From NCBI GenBank assembly GCA_025774845.1, contig JALGZP010000027.1:1-33420 (forward strand): a stretch of DNA of 33,420 bases, written 5' to 3'. How positions within the stretch are numbered: position 1 is the first letter of the stretch; every line of letters begins with the position of its first letter. Below are positions 8,433-15,724 of the stretch, piece by piece. The DNA is from a bacterium (GTDB lineage Bacteria > Arandabacterota > Arandabacteria > Arandabacterales > Arandabacteraceae). Made by a program: the position numbers and the translations under genes. The notes beneath the pieces are model-generated. The model was not told the origin of the DNA. It saw nothing but the letters and a program-made list of their open reading frames with translations, and did not search any database.

Positions 8433-9715
8433 CAGTTCACCATGAAGAGTCTGTAGTAGAGGAAGAAGATGAGGAACCCACCCAGGAACACAATACCGAG
8501 GACAGCAAGACCGCGAAGCCAGGCTGCCGGTCTGCATTCAGCCGGGACATACTTGGCGGTGATCGCCCTGTACGTCAAGAACCCGAGGAACGGGCCGGTG
8601 ATAAATGAAAGTGTTGTGGCCAGATCGACAAGCCCCTTGAGGCTCTTAAGGTAGAAACCGATTATAAGCATCGCTCCGACCGCCATTATGCCCATCCACA
8701 ACCAGTAGTCCCACGAATTTCCCGACCGCTCGAGCACATCCACCGGATCCTCCGGGGTCCTGAAGCGCCGCGCAACGAGCTGTAAACCCCTCGGGAAACC
8801 GTCAACCACCGTAAGCACCGTGGAGAAGATCGTTGTGAAAGCCGAGATCGCGATTATCGGTCTGCTCCACGGCCCGAGCGTGGATGTATAGAGGTCGATC
8901 ACCTGGCCTGCGAAGGCGGCGGCGCTGCTCTGGAACGTGATACCCTTGTCAAACATCACAGCGGTCCCCAGCGTACAGAACATGAGTGCAAGGACGCCGG
9001 TCCCGATGTAGCCGAGATTGAAATCGAAGAGACTTGCCTTGAGTGTCGGGGTACACCCTGTTTCTTTCTTTCGCGCCAGAGTCCAGAACGATTGCCAGAC
9101 ACTGACATCCATTCCGGTCGGCATCCATCCCACGAGTCCCACGATGAAAGCAACATCGATCAAGCGAACCGGTCCCCAGAGACTTGCCCCTTTGAGCTTG
9201 GGTAGAACCACGATGGTGGCCGCGACCGTGGAGATTACGAGCAGGCCCATGACGACCTTGATCACCTTGTCAAGCAGGGGGTAGCGACCGATAACGAGTA
9301 ACAGGACACAGGCTGCGATGATGATTGCCGACCATGCAGCCAAAGGAAGCGTAAGCCCCGTCATCTGGATCGCAAGACCTGCCGTCACTGCCGTAACCGC
9401 GGCCAGGACCGTGAACATCGTCCCCACCGTGAGGATAAGATAGAGTACAAGACTCCATTTCCCCTGGCGGCGGTAGCCTTCAAGCAGACTGTTCCCGGTG
9501 GCGGCTGCGTAACGCTGGCCGAATTCAAACAGCGGATACTTAAGCAGCAACGCGAGGACGATCACCCAGAGAAGGGAGAAACCATAACCGGCCCCCGCCC
9601 GGGTTGATTGAACAACATGAGAAACACCGACAGAGACTGCGGCAAACAGGAACCCCGGGCCCAGGGCCTTCATTATGCCGCCTTTGACTGTTCCCTTTTC
9701 ACCCTGGTTGTTCAT
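8432..9715 (-). CDS. Nramp-family transporter, divergent (canonical metal-binding motifs missing)
   Basis: This 427-aa polytopic membrane protein has about 11 predicted helices and clear Nramp (SLC11) signatures: ALGPGFLFA at the start of TM1, RAGAGYGFSLLW leading into TM2, and a TM6 region FIVGLVGWMPTGMD. In canonical Nramp proteins TM1 carries D-P-G-N and TM6 carries M-P-H-N, whose Asp, Asn and Met bind Mn2+/Fe2+. Here the TM1 position reads V-S-V-G-V-S-H and TM6 reads M-P-T-G, so most canonical metal ligands are absent. It therefore looks like a divergent Nramp-related subfamily with another ion or substrate. It is the first gene of the minus-strand operon 9715-4471. The ATG is preceded by GGGGAGAG, and a TTGCCA-17-TAAACT promoter lies 34-62 nt upstream. 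The family call is firm; the substrate is unknown. Confidence 0.85.
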   Translation of the reverse strand: MNNQGEKGTVKGGIMKALGPGFLFAAVSVGVSHVVQSTRAGAGYGFSLLWVIVLALLLKYPLFEFGQRYAAATGNSLLEGYRRQGKWSLVLYLILTVGTMFTVLAAVTAVTAGLAIQMTGLTLPLAAWSAIIIAACVLLLVIGRYPLLDKVIKVVMGLLVISTVAATIVVLPKLKGASLWGPVRLIDVAFIVGLVGWMPTGMDVSVWQSFWTLARKKETGCTPTLKASLFDFNLGYIGTGVLALMFCTLGTAVMFDKGITFQSSAAAFAGQVIDLYTSTLGPWSRPIIAISAFTTIFSTVLTVVDGFPRGLQLVARRFRTPEDPVDVLERSGNSWDYWLWMGIMAVGAMLIIGFYLKSLKGLVDLATTLSFITGPFLGFLTYRAITAKYVPAECRPAAWLRGLAVLGIVFLGGFLIFFLYYRLFMVN

Positions 9716-9748
9716 TCTCTCCCCGTTATGGAAACCGACGCGCGGTGA

Positions 9749-9777
9749 AGTTTATCATCAGAAAAGGGGAATGGCAA
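9749..9777 (-). promoter_or_regulatory. Sigma70-type promoter of the Nramp-like operon
   Basis: On the minus strand the -35 is TTGCCA (plus 9777-9772) and the -10 is TAAACT (plus 9754-9749), with an exact 17-nt spacer. Transcription would start near 9742, giving a leader of about 27 nt that includes the GGGGAGAG ribosome site. The same -10 hexamer, TAAACT, appears in the promoter of the neighbouring secreted-protein gene. The -35 box abuts the U-tract of the preceding terminator. Confidence 0.6.
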
Positions 9778-9813
9778 GACAAAGCCCCGGAGTCACAATC
9801 GTAACTCCGGGGC
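9778..9813 (-). terminator. Intrinsic terminator of the cysteine-rich secreted protein gene
   Basis: A perfect 10-bp GC-rich inverted repeat, GCCCCGGAGT (9784-9793) and ACTCCGGGGC (9804-9813), encloses a 10-nt loop. On the minus strand the stem is followed by TTTGTCTT, a short U-rich run. It sits 37 nt past the stop of the gene ending at 9850 and directly before the Nramp operon promoter, as expected for a boundary between transcription units. Confidence 0.75.
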
Positions 9814-9849
9814 GTAGGTTAGATCGGCCTACTCAGTCAACTCCAGATG

Positions 9850-10365
9850 TTAACGTGCCACACGTCCGGGCGGTCCGTCACATCTTGGGTGAATCTGCTG
9901 GTTACCGTGGGTTACCTCCCACCACTCCGGCGGCAAGCTGGGGTGGCATTCGGGATCCCTGTCGTAGATCGTGGCGCCGATCAGATCTTTGTCGCGGCCC
10001 GACGATCCACCGTCCCTGACCCAGACCTGTATCCATTTACCTTCCCATTCACGCACATTGGTCCTGACCACGGGGCCCGAGAACGTCGCACAGCAGCATC
10101 TCCCACAGCGATGAATAAGGACACAATCGACATCGATCCTGACTTCCCTGTCTATCGAATCCTTGTACTTGAACATGCCCTTTGCGGGATTCCCATTATG
10201 CTCCGCATGTGCGGTGAATTCAGCTTTCGCCAACACCTCACCACAGGCCTCCATCCGCGTGAACTCCACACCACCCGTCACCATCTCTGGCGGACCAGCA
10301 TAAAGCGAGACCACACTTCCGATGAGGAAGAGGGTTACCAATACTCCCAATCCAAATAACTTCAC
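9850..10365 (-). CDS. Cysteine-rich secreted protein of unknown function
   Basis: This 171-aa protein begins with a Sec signal peptide: Met-Lys-Leu, a hydrophobic run, and a likely cleavage after S-L-Y-A before G-P-P-E. The mature part has the pattern G-G-V-E-F-T, then a K-A-E-F-T beta strand, K-G-M-F-K-Y-K-D, a Cys-rich turn HRCGRCCCATFSG, and WVRDGGSSGRDKD. This recalls the beta-strand layout of small secreted bacterial proteins in which a G-N-L-x-Y-x-D strand precedes an x-F-S-G strand and an x-D-N-G-E-P-G turn, but I cannot name the family with confidence. The four cysteines in CGRCCC, plus others, could form disulfides or bind metal. The GTG at 10365 is preferred because GGAGGTG lies 5 nt before it; an ATG at 10380 would place that site inside the gene. 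It forms a single-gene unit with its own promoter and terminator. Confidence 0.7.
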   Translation of the reverse strand: MKLFGLGVLVTLFLIGSVVSLYAGPPEMVTGGVEFTRMEACGEVLAKAEFTAHAEHNGNPAKGMFKYKDSIDREVRIDVDCVLIHRCGRCCCATFSGPVVRTNVREWEGKWIQVWVRDGGSSGRDKDLIGATIYDRDPECHPSLPPEWWEVTHGNQQIHPRCDGPPGRVAR

Positions 10366-10439
10366 AACCGCACCTCCCATGCTTTCGGCAAGTCAACAAA
10401 ACCACGCTCACTAGCTCAGTTGTCTACTCTGACGCTCCT

Positions 10440-10468
10440 AGTTTACCACAGGTCGGGTGCCCTGTCAA
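10440..10468 (-). promoter_or_regulatory. Sigma70-type promoter of the secreted protein gene
   Basis: On the minus strand there is a perfect -35 TTGACA (plus 10468-10463), a 17-nt spacer and a -10 TAAACT (plus 10445-10440). Transcription would start near 10432, giving a leader of about 66 nt before the GTG at 10365. Confidence 0.7.
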
Positions 10469-10616
10469 TCAGTACTGGTCTGGGCTGGCGGCAATCACCA
10501 ACCATTACCAAGTCTGGCCAATATCGATAAGACGTCCACGTTACTTTTCCTTTGCGATAGTATCTCGGCCTCACTATATGACCCGTGGAGAGTTTGCCGT
10601 TTGCATAAGAATCGGG

Positions 10617-10644
10617 TTGACAGGGTCCGGTATCATGGTAGAGT
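10617..10644 (+). promoter_or_regulatory. Sigma70-type promoter of the nikR-nikLMQO operon
   Basis: A perfect -35 TTGACA (10617-10622) is followed after 16 nt by TAGAGT (10639-10644), which matches TATAAT at four of six positions. Transcription would start near 10651, inside the candidate NikR operator, and about 34 nt upstream of the nikR start. Confidence 0.65.
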
Positions 10645-10645
10645 A

Positions 10646-10672
10646 GTAATACATATTTCAGGATCGTAATAC
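10646..10672 (+). promoter_or_regulatory. Candidate NikR operator
   Basis: Two GTAATAC heptamers (10646-10652 and 10666-10672) are separated by exactly 13 nt, just downstream of the -10 box. From memory, deltaproteobacterial NikR sites are of the type GTGTTAC-N13/14-GTAACAC. The right half fits with one change and the left half is one base from the mirror GTATTAC. Position over the start point suggests nickel-dependent autorepression. Confidence 0.5.
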
Positions 10673-10684
10673 GCAGAGAGGACG

Positions 10685-11101
10685 ATGATGTCGGAACTTG
10701 TAAGGTTCAGTGTCTCGATTGATGGTGACCTGCTCAAGCGGTTTGACAGGCAGATCAAGGTCGGGGGGTACCCCACGAGGTCGAAGGCGGTTGCCGACCT
10801 GATACGTGACGGCCTTGTGGAAGAGGAGTGGAAGAAGGGAAAAGAGGTGGCCGCCGCGATCATCATGGTCTACGATCACCACAAGCGGGATCTCAGCCGG
10901 CGGCTTACTCACATTCAGCATGATTATCATGATCTTATCATCTCATCCCAGCACGTTCATCTTGATCATGACAACTGCTTCGAGATCGTTGTGGTGAGAG
11001 GGGTGGCGAAGAAGATCAGGAAGTTGACACGGGCGCTCAAGGCGGCCAAGGGAGTTAAATACACGTCGGTCGCGACCGCATCCACCGGGAGAGGGTTGTG
11101 A
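10685..11101 (+). CDS. nikR: Nickel-responsive transcriptional regulator NikR
   Basis: This 138-aa protein has the two NikR parts: an N-terminal ribbon-helix-helix DNA-binding domain (about 4-45, LVRFSVSIDGDLLKRFD then YPTRSKAVADLIRDGL) and a C-terminal ACT-like nickel domain. The square-planar Ni2+ ligands of E. coli NikR (H76 from the other subunit, H87, H89, C95) align with H79, H90, H92 and C98 in HDYHDLIISSQHVHLDHDNC. NikR is a tetramer that binds operators when loaded with nickel and represses uptake genes. Here it heads the nikLMQO import operon, so it most likely controls both itself and the importer. The start is ATG at 10685 (or 10688), with AGAGAGGA just upstream. Its TGA overlaps the GTG start of nikL by 4 nt, which indicates translational coupling. 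Confidence 0.95.
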   Translation: MMSELVRFSVSIDGDLLKRFDRQIKVGGYPTRSKAVADLIRDGLVEEEWKKGKEVAAAIIMVYDHHKRDLSRRLTHIQHDYHDLIISSQHVHLDHDNCFEIVVVRGVAKKIRKLTRALKAAKGVKYTSVATASTGRGL

Positions 11102-11586
11102 GGCGCGTAGCGAGCAGGCACGTCACACTTGCGATCGGAGTCCTGGCTATCGGGCTGGTAGCCGGCTCGGCCGGCGTATGTCTGGGTCATGGAGCCCACT
11201 GCGACATTATTGATGGGGCCGCGGCTATCGAGGCCCACTACCATGACGGCCGTCCCATGGCCTTCTGTGATGTCAGAGTCTACAGACCCGCTGAGAAATC
11301 CGAGATCTTTCAAACGGGAGTCACCGATTCCCACGGCCGGTTTGCATTCGTTCCGGACAGCGCGGGCGAGTGGAGGGTAATTGTAGAGGACGGGACGGGT
11401 CACCTGGCGACGGCGAGCTTCACCCCGGGCATCGATGAAGCTCCGGATGAGACTGCCGAGATGACCGGCAGCTCCGACAGCGCCAAGCGAGGTGACCGTG
11501 TCCGTGAAATTGTCATGGGCATAGCTGTGATCTTCGGACTCTTCGGTATTGTGGCCCTTTTCTACTGCCGGCGGAAAGTGCGTTAA
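11098..11586 (+). CDS. NikL-like small membrane-anchored component of the nickel ECF importer
   Basis: This 162-aa protein has an N-terminal signal or anchor helix (about 9-30), an extracytoplasmic beta-sandwich-like region (about 45-115, DGRPMAFCDVRVYRP ... GVTDSHGRFAFVPDSAGEWRV, typical of carboxypeptidase-regulatory/DUF4198-like folds), a Thr/Glu-rich linker, and a C-terminal membrane helix (about 138-157) followed by a basic tail RRKVR. This layout fits NikL, an accessory part of some NikMQO-type transporters. NikL proteins resemble DUF4198 and are thought to assist nickel capture. A His-rich entry segment, GHGAHCD (30-36), could bind metal. It starts with GTG overlapping the nikR stop and ends 3 nt before nikM. 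The call rests largely on position and topology. Confidence 0.7.
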   Translation: MRRVASRHVTLAIGVLAIGLVAGSAGVCLGHGAHCDIIDGAAAIEAHYHDGRPMAFCDVRVYRPAEKSEIFQTGVTDSHGRFAFVPDSAGEWRVIVEDGTGHLATASFTPGIDEAPDETAEMTGSSDSAKRGDRVREIVMGIAVIFGLFGIVALFYCRRKVR

Positions 11587-11589
11587 GCC

Positions 11590-12225
11590 ATGCACATTGC
11601 CGAGGGAGTGGCACCGGTTCCTATTGCAGCCGCGGGGGCGCTGGTTGCGGGAGCCGGGGTCGCTCTCGGCATCCGGGTGATGAAAGACGAACAGATCCCC
11701 CGTGCAGCACTCATATCCGCGGCGATCTTTGTGGCGTCGGTGGTTATCCGTCTCCCGATCGGCCCTTCGGCAGTCCACCCGGTCTTAAACGGCCTGGCGG
11801 GCATCGTGCTTGGTTGGGCGGCACTGCCGGTTTTCCTGATCTCACTTTTCCTTCAGGCCCTTCTTTTTCAGTTCGGTGGTTTCACGACTCTCGGCATCAA
11901 TACCGTAACCATGGGATTACCGGCCATTGCCGTATACTACCTGTTCAGCGGGAGACTCCGCGCATCGACGACCGAACGGAGTTCCTTCATAATCGGTCTC
12001 GCAGCCGGGATGACCGCAGTCGCTCTCTCGTTCATACTCTGGGGAGCGGCGCTTGTGTTTTGCGGGAAGCATCTCACAACCATTGTTGGGTTGGCACTGG
12101 TCCCGTATCTCGCGATCATAGCAATTGAGGGTGTGTTTACAGGGTTCGTCGCCGCTTTTCTTACCCGGGTCTATCCCGGCGCGTTTGAGATACCACAGCA
12201 GATCCGAAAAGGTGGTGGACCGTGA
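11590..12225 (+). CDS. nikM: ECF nickel/cobalt transporter substrate-binding membrane protein (NikM/CbiM)
   Basis: This 211-aa integral membrane protein begins M-H-I-A-E-G, the hallmark N-terminus of CbiM/NikM proteins, in which the Met1 amine and His2 help to form a square-planar Ni2+/Co2+ site inside the membrane. A second conserved His occurs in GPSAVHPVLNGLAG (58-71). About six helices are visible, with a glycine-rich GFTTLGINTVTMGLP segment. It is the substrate-specific (S) component that works with the T component NikQ and the ATPase NikO, both encoded next. Nickel rather than cobalt is inferred from NikR control. It overlaps the GTG start of nikQ by 4 nt. The start is fixed by the need for an N-terminal Met-His. 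Confidence 0.93.
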   Translation: MHIAEGVAPVPIAAAGALVAGAGVALGIRVMKDEQIPRAALISAAIFVASVVIRLPIGPSAVHPVLNGLAGIVLGWAALPVFLISLFLQALLFQFGGFTTLGINTVTMGLPAIAVYYLFSGRLRASTTERSSFIIGLAAGMTAVALSFILWGAALVFCGKHLTTIVGLALVPYLAIIAIEGVFTGFVAAFLTRVYPGAFEIPQQIRKGGGP

Positions 12226-12977
12226 GCTGTACGACCTACTTTGCGGGTGACACCGTGGTCCACCGGCTTGATCCACGCGGGCGGATCATTCTCTCCGCGG
12301 TCTTCTCGCTCCTCCTTGCGCTGAGCATCAACTTTGGGGTGCTGGGAATCGGGGTTACTCTGGGCGTGTTTCTGGTTCTCCTTGCCCGGATTCCGGCAGC
12401 ACCTCTTGCGAGACGTCTCTTGAGACTCAACAGTTTCATGGCCGTGGTGTTCATCCTGGTGCCGGTGACATATCCGGGCCGGGCAGCTTTCACAGTGGGG
12501 ACGCTCAATTACACGGTAGAAGGACTCACCTGGTGCGCGGTGCTCATCCTCAAGGCCAATGCCATTGTGCTTACACTGACCGCGCTCCTGGGCACGGTTG
12601 AGCTCTTCGAGCTCGGACACGCTTTCCAGCATCTGTGTGTGCCCGACAAACTGATTCATCTGTTCATGTTCACCCTGAGATATCTCGATGTTCTTCATCA
12701 TGAGTACGAGAATCTGCTGCGCGCGATGAAGACACGGGCGTTCCGGCCCCGGATGAACCGGCACACCTATGCAAGCTACGGCAACTTGGTTGCGATGCTG
12801 TTGGTACGGAGTCTTGAGCGATCGGAGCGTATCATGGCGGCCATGAAATGCCGGGGCTTCCGTGGCAGGTTTTATATCTTCAGACATTTTGAGTTTCACA
12901 GGCGGGATCTCGTCTTCGCAGGTGTGAGTATTCCGATTTTGGCCGGTATGGCTCTCGTCGGAATGCTTGGGGGATAG
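12222..12977 (+). CDS. nikQ: ECF transporter T component (NikQ/CbiQ)
   Basis: This 251-aa membrane protein belongs to the EcfT/CbiQ family. N-terminal HRLDPRGRIILS is the usual entry to TM1. Several hydrophobic helices follow, and the cytoplasmic coupling region has two A-x-K-x-R-G-like motifs, RAMKTRAF (first) and AAMKCRGF (second), which contact the ATPase grooves. It transmits ATPase motion to NikM. The GTG start overlaps the nikM stop (GTGA), and nikO begins 9 nt downstream. The family assignment is firm; nickel specificity comes from the operon. Confidence 0.92.
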   Translation: MSCTTYFAGDTVVHRLDPRGRIILSAVFSLLLALSINFGVLGIGVTLGVFLVLLARIPAAPLARRLLRLNSFMAVVFILVPVTYPGRAAFTVGTLNYTVEGLTWCAVLILKANAIVLTLTALLGTVELFELGHAFQHLCVPDKLIHLFMFTLRYLDVLHHEYENLLRAMKTRAFRPRMNRHTYASYGNLVAMLLVRSLERSERIMAAMKCRGFRGRFYIFRHFEFHRRDLVFAGVSIPILAGMALVGMLGG

Positions 12978-12986
12978 ATTAGTCAA

Positions 12987-13649
12987 ATGGATGACAGCGA
13001 ACACATCCGGCTTGAAGACGTATGGTACAGCTACCCGAAAGGGGAGAAGGTCCTCGAAGGGATGGATCTCACCCTCCGGGCCGGGGAGCGTCTCGGTCTT
13101 ACCGGCCACATCGGATGCGGCAAGACGACAATGCTTCATCTCATAGTCGGACTGATGTATCCCGATCGCGGGTCGATCGAAGTCTTCGGCACGCCGAGAA
13201 CCGAAGAGAAAGACTTCTGGGGTGTGCGCGAGCGCGTGGGGCTTGTCTTTCAGGATCCGGAGGACCAACTCTTCTGTCCCACGGTCCGCGAGGACATAGC
13301 CTTTGGTCCCATGAATTTAGGGCGAACCCGTGAAGAGACTGAAACTCTAATCGAGGAGACGCTGGCCGATGTAGGTCTTGAGGGCTTCGAGGACCGGATC
13401 ACCCATCATCTCTCGGGTGGGGAGAAGCGTCTGGTATCACTGGCGACCGTGCTTGCCATGAAGCCCGCGGTGCTCCTCCTGGACGAACCGGCAAACGACC
13501 TCGATCCGGAGTCAGCGGAGCGCATACGGAATCTCCTGCTTCAACTTCCCCAGAGCATGATCGTCGTGTCTCATGACCGTGGTCTCTTAAAGTCCGTGGC
13601 TACACGCATGGTGAAACTCGAAGCCGGCAGAATCAGGGAAGTGAAGTAG
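12987..13649 (+). CDS. nikO: ECF transporter ATPase (NikO/CbiO)
   Basis: This 220-aa ABC ATPase has every catalytic motif: Walker A GHIGCGKT (40-47), Q-loop VFQDPEDQLF, signature LSGGEKR, Walker B VLLLDEPAND with the catalytic Glu, and the switch His in VVSHDRG. The DPEDQLF segment is typical of CbiO/EcfA proteins. At 220 aa it lacks the C-terminal extension seen in many 270-280-aa EcfA proteins. It presumably forms the energy-coupling homodimer with NikQ and NikM. A GGGGG run about 10-14 nt upstream is a loose ribosome site. The gene ends 7 nt from the convergent hflC stop, with no obvious terminator between them. Confidence 0.93.
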   Translation: MDDSEHIRLEDVWYSYPKGEKVLEGMDLTLRAGERLGLTGHIGCGKTTMLHLIVGLMYPDRGSIEVFGTPRTEEKDFWGVRERVGLVFQDPEDQLFCPTVREDIAFGPMNLGRTREETETLIEETLADVGLEGFEDRITHHLSGGEKRLVSLATVLAMKPAVLLLDEPANDLDPESAERIRNLLLQLPQSMIVVSHDRGLLKSVATRMVKLEAGRIREVK

Positions 13650-13656
13650 AGGGCTC

Positions 13657-14595
13657 TTACTGGCCCCGGGATGATTCTATAAACTTGTAGAACTCACCGC
13701 TGGTCGAAAGAACAAGTGAGGTTTCGGAATCAAGCGTAGTCTTATAGATCTCCATAGTCTTCAGGAACTCATAGAAGGCCCGTGAACCCTCAGAGCGATT
13801 GTACGCAGCGGCATAAATCCCTGTCGCCTCCGCATCGGAACCTCCGATGATCTTCCGGGCCTCGCGGTATGCACCAGACTGGATTCGCTTAAGCTCGCGC
13901 TCCTTCTCGCCCCGGATCCGTGAGGCTTCACCCTCACCCTCGGAACGGAACCGGTCGGCAATCCGCACACGCTCGGCAACCATCCGCTCATAGACCTTTC
14001 GTCTTACTTCTTCCACGTAATTGATTCGCTTGAACTGAACATCCAGGATTTCGATACCGAGATCTGCTGTTCGCGTCTGGGCCTTACCGAGGATCTCCAT
14101 ACGTATCATGTCCCTGCCGACACCTATGTCCTCAAGACCGGTCTCATCCCTGGCCTCAAGCTCGCTCTGCTCCGGTGTGCGGTTGGTGTTCCGTACAACC
14201 TCGAGCAGGTTGTGATTGGCAATAGCATTTCGGGTTTCCCCGTCGAGGATATCATCGAGCCGTGTCTGCGCACCGCGCTCGTCACGGAGACGTTGGAAGT
14301 AAAGCAGGGGATCGGTGATCCGCCAGCGGGCGTACATATCGACCCAGACGAACCGTTTGTCCTTGGTGGGGAGCTGGTTGGGGTCGCCATCCCACTCGAG
14401 GAAGCGCTTCTCGAACCTGTGGGCCTTCTGGATCAGCGGCACCTTGACCTTAAGACCCGGTTTCGCGATCGGGTCCCCAATGGGCCGCCCGAACTGGGTG
14501 ATAATCACCTGCTCGTATTCCCTGACCACGTAGAGACTGCTCCCGAGCACGATCAGTATCACAATCCCCACAACGACGGCCGCGGCAATCCGCAT
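13657..14595 (-). CDS. hflC: HflC, SPFH-domain membrane protein
   Basis: This 312-aa protein has one N-terminal membrane helix (about 4-24), then the SPFH/band-7 domain (VVREYEQVIITQFGRP, PGLKVKVPLIQKAHRFEKRFLEWD), a long charged coiled coil (ERMVAERVRIADRFRSEG, GEASRIRGEKERELKRI) and a C-terminal tail with SLVLSTSGEFYKF. These are HflC signatures. HflC forms a large periplasm-facing cage with HflK, which in E. coli encloses and modulates the FtsH protease. It follows hflK by 13 nt, and the pair forms a two-gene operon. No ftsH is present in the window. Confidence 0.92.
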   Translation of the reverse strand: MRIAAAVVVGIVILIVLGSSLYVVREYEQVIITQFGRPIGDPIAKPGLKVKVPLIQKAHRFEKRFLEWDGDPNQLPTKDKRFVWVDMYARWRITDPLLYFQRLRDERGAQTRLDDILDGETRNAIANHNLLEVVRNTNRTPEQSELEARDETGLEDIGVGRDMIRMEILGKAQTRTADLGIEILDVQFKRINYVEEVRRKVYERMVAERVRIADRFRSEGEGEASRIRGEKERELKRIQSGAYREARKIIGGSDAEATGIYAAAYNRSEGSRAFYEFLKTMEIYKTTLDSETSLVLSTSGEFYKFIESSRGQ

Positions 14596-14608
14596 CAGAT
14601 GGTTCCTC

Positions 14609-15607
14609 TCATTCTTTGCTTGCCTCTCTCGATGTATTCAGATTGAGAAGCGGGAGAATCCCTCTCAGATCGTCATCGACAATGATCTTTGATTCGACGC
14701 GCGGAAGGATTTCGTTCATTGTCTCAAGATAGATTCGTTTCCGTGTGACTTCAGGCGCCTTCAGGTATTCATCGAAGACTGCGACAAAGCGGGCCGAATC
14801 TCCCCGCGCCCTGTTAACCCTGTCGAGAGCATAACCTTCGGCCTGCCGGATCGTCTGCTCGGCCTCACCCCGTGCCCTGGGGATCACCTTGTTGTACTCC
14901 GATTGGGCTTCGTTGATTAGCCGCTCACGCTCCTGCTGGGCTTCGTTGACCTCGTTAAAGGATGGCTTCACGGCGTCCGGTGGATTGACATCCTGAAGCA
15001 CCACCTGCTCCACCTTGATCCCCGTTTCGTACTGGTCACAGAGTTCCTGAAGCTGCAGCAGAACATTATCGGCAACCTCCTGGCGGCCGATTGTTAAGAC
15101 CTCGTTTACCGTGCGATCGCCAACCACGCGCCGCATTACCGCTTCCGACATATCGCGGAAAGTATTGCTGACATTGCGGACACGGAAGAGGTACATATAG
15201 GGCTCTACAATCCTGTACTGGACGACCCACTCGACGACCGCGGCATTGAGGTCACCGGTTAGCATGTTGGACTCTCCGGCCGTCCCCCGGGTCGTATACT
15301 CGGTCCTCACACCGGCGCGAACCGTACGGAAACCGAATTCCTGCTTGAGCTGGCGCTGGATGGGGACCTTTGTCACACCTTCGACACCGAAGGGGAGCTT
15401 AACATGGAGTCCGGGATCGGTGCTTCGAACATACTTGCCCAGACGGAGTACGATACCGATCTCTTCGGGACCTACCGTATAGAAGGTCGTGAAGAGCAGG
15501 ATCAGGACTATGATAGCGGGCACGATCAAGCGTATGAGTGCCTTGGGAGCACGGGGTATGGGGACCTTTCTTAAGTCCATGATGTCTCCGAAGTCTTCCC
15601 GCTCCAT
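14609..15607 (-). CDS. hflK: HflK, SPFH-domain membrane protein
   Basis: This 332-aa SPFH protein is the HflK partner of HflC. It has a single membrane helix (about 22-42), then TVGPEEIGIVLRLGKYVRS, a P-G-L-H-V-K-L-P-F-G-V-E segment, DLNAAVVEWVVQYRI, and an ERLINEAQSEYNKVIPRARG coiled coil characteristic of HflK. It lacks the long Gly/Pro/Asn-rich cytoplasmic N-terminus of E. coli HflK and starts with a short charged segment. Two starts are possible: ATG 15607 (GAGGAGG with a rather long 11-nt spacing) and ATG 15580 (GGAG at 5 nt). The downstream one would remove nine residues without affecting the domain. Confidence 0.9.
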   Translation of the reverse strand: MEREDFGDIMDLRKVPIPRAPKALIRLIVPAIIVLILLFTTFYTVGPEEIGIVLRLGKYVRSTDPGLHVKLPFGVEGVTKVPIQRQLKQEFGFRTVRAGVRTEYTTRGTAGESNMLTGDLNAAVVEWVVQYRIVEPYMYLFRVRNVSNTFRDMSEAVMRRVVGDRTVNEVLTIGRQEVADNVLLQLQELCDQYETGIKVEQVVLQDVNPPDAVKPSFNEVNEAQQERERLINEAQSEYNKVIPRARGEAEQTIRQAEGYALDRVNRARGDSARFVAVFDEYLKAPEVTRKRIYLETMNEILPRVESKIIVDDDLRGILPLLNLNTSREASKE

Positions 15608-15724
15608 CGTCCGCTACTCCTCCTCTTTCAGGATCGTTGGCACAAACGTACCACATCCCCAAATCGATGCAAGAAGTTTTTTCAAGAGATTTTAATGATC
15701 CACCGTCAGGCGGTATTTGGAGTA
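15608..15724. other. Short intergenic region with weak hairpin
   Basis: Between the secreted protein stop and hflK there are 117 nt. On the minus strand a small hairpin, CCGCC-TGAC-GGTGG (about 15702-15715), is followed by an AT-rich stretch with TTGAAAAAACTT. It may act as a weak terminator and as the upstream part of an hflK promoter. No convincing -10 box was found. Confidence 0.3.

Larger units (their letters stand above)
10366..10684. other. Divergent intergenic region (secreted protein / nikR) with two promoters
   Basis: This 319-nt stretch lies between two divergent genes. It contains a good minus-strand promoter (10440-10468), a good plus-strand promoter (10617-10644) and a candidate NikR operator (10646-10672). 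Short ORFs crossing it on either strand have no ribosome sites and overlap the promoters. The middle part (about 10470-10610) shows nothing I can assign. Confidence 0.6.

Noticed and set aside
10457..10669. 70-codon plus-strand frame between the secreted protein and nikR
   Set aside because: It overlaps both promoters and has no ribosome site or similarity.
12171..13268. 365-codon minus-strand frame
   Set aside because: Antisense to nikQ and nikO; its translation is His/Arg-rich low-complexity, typical of a shadow frame.
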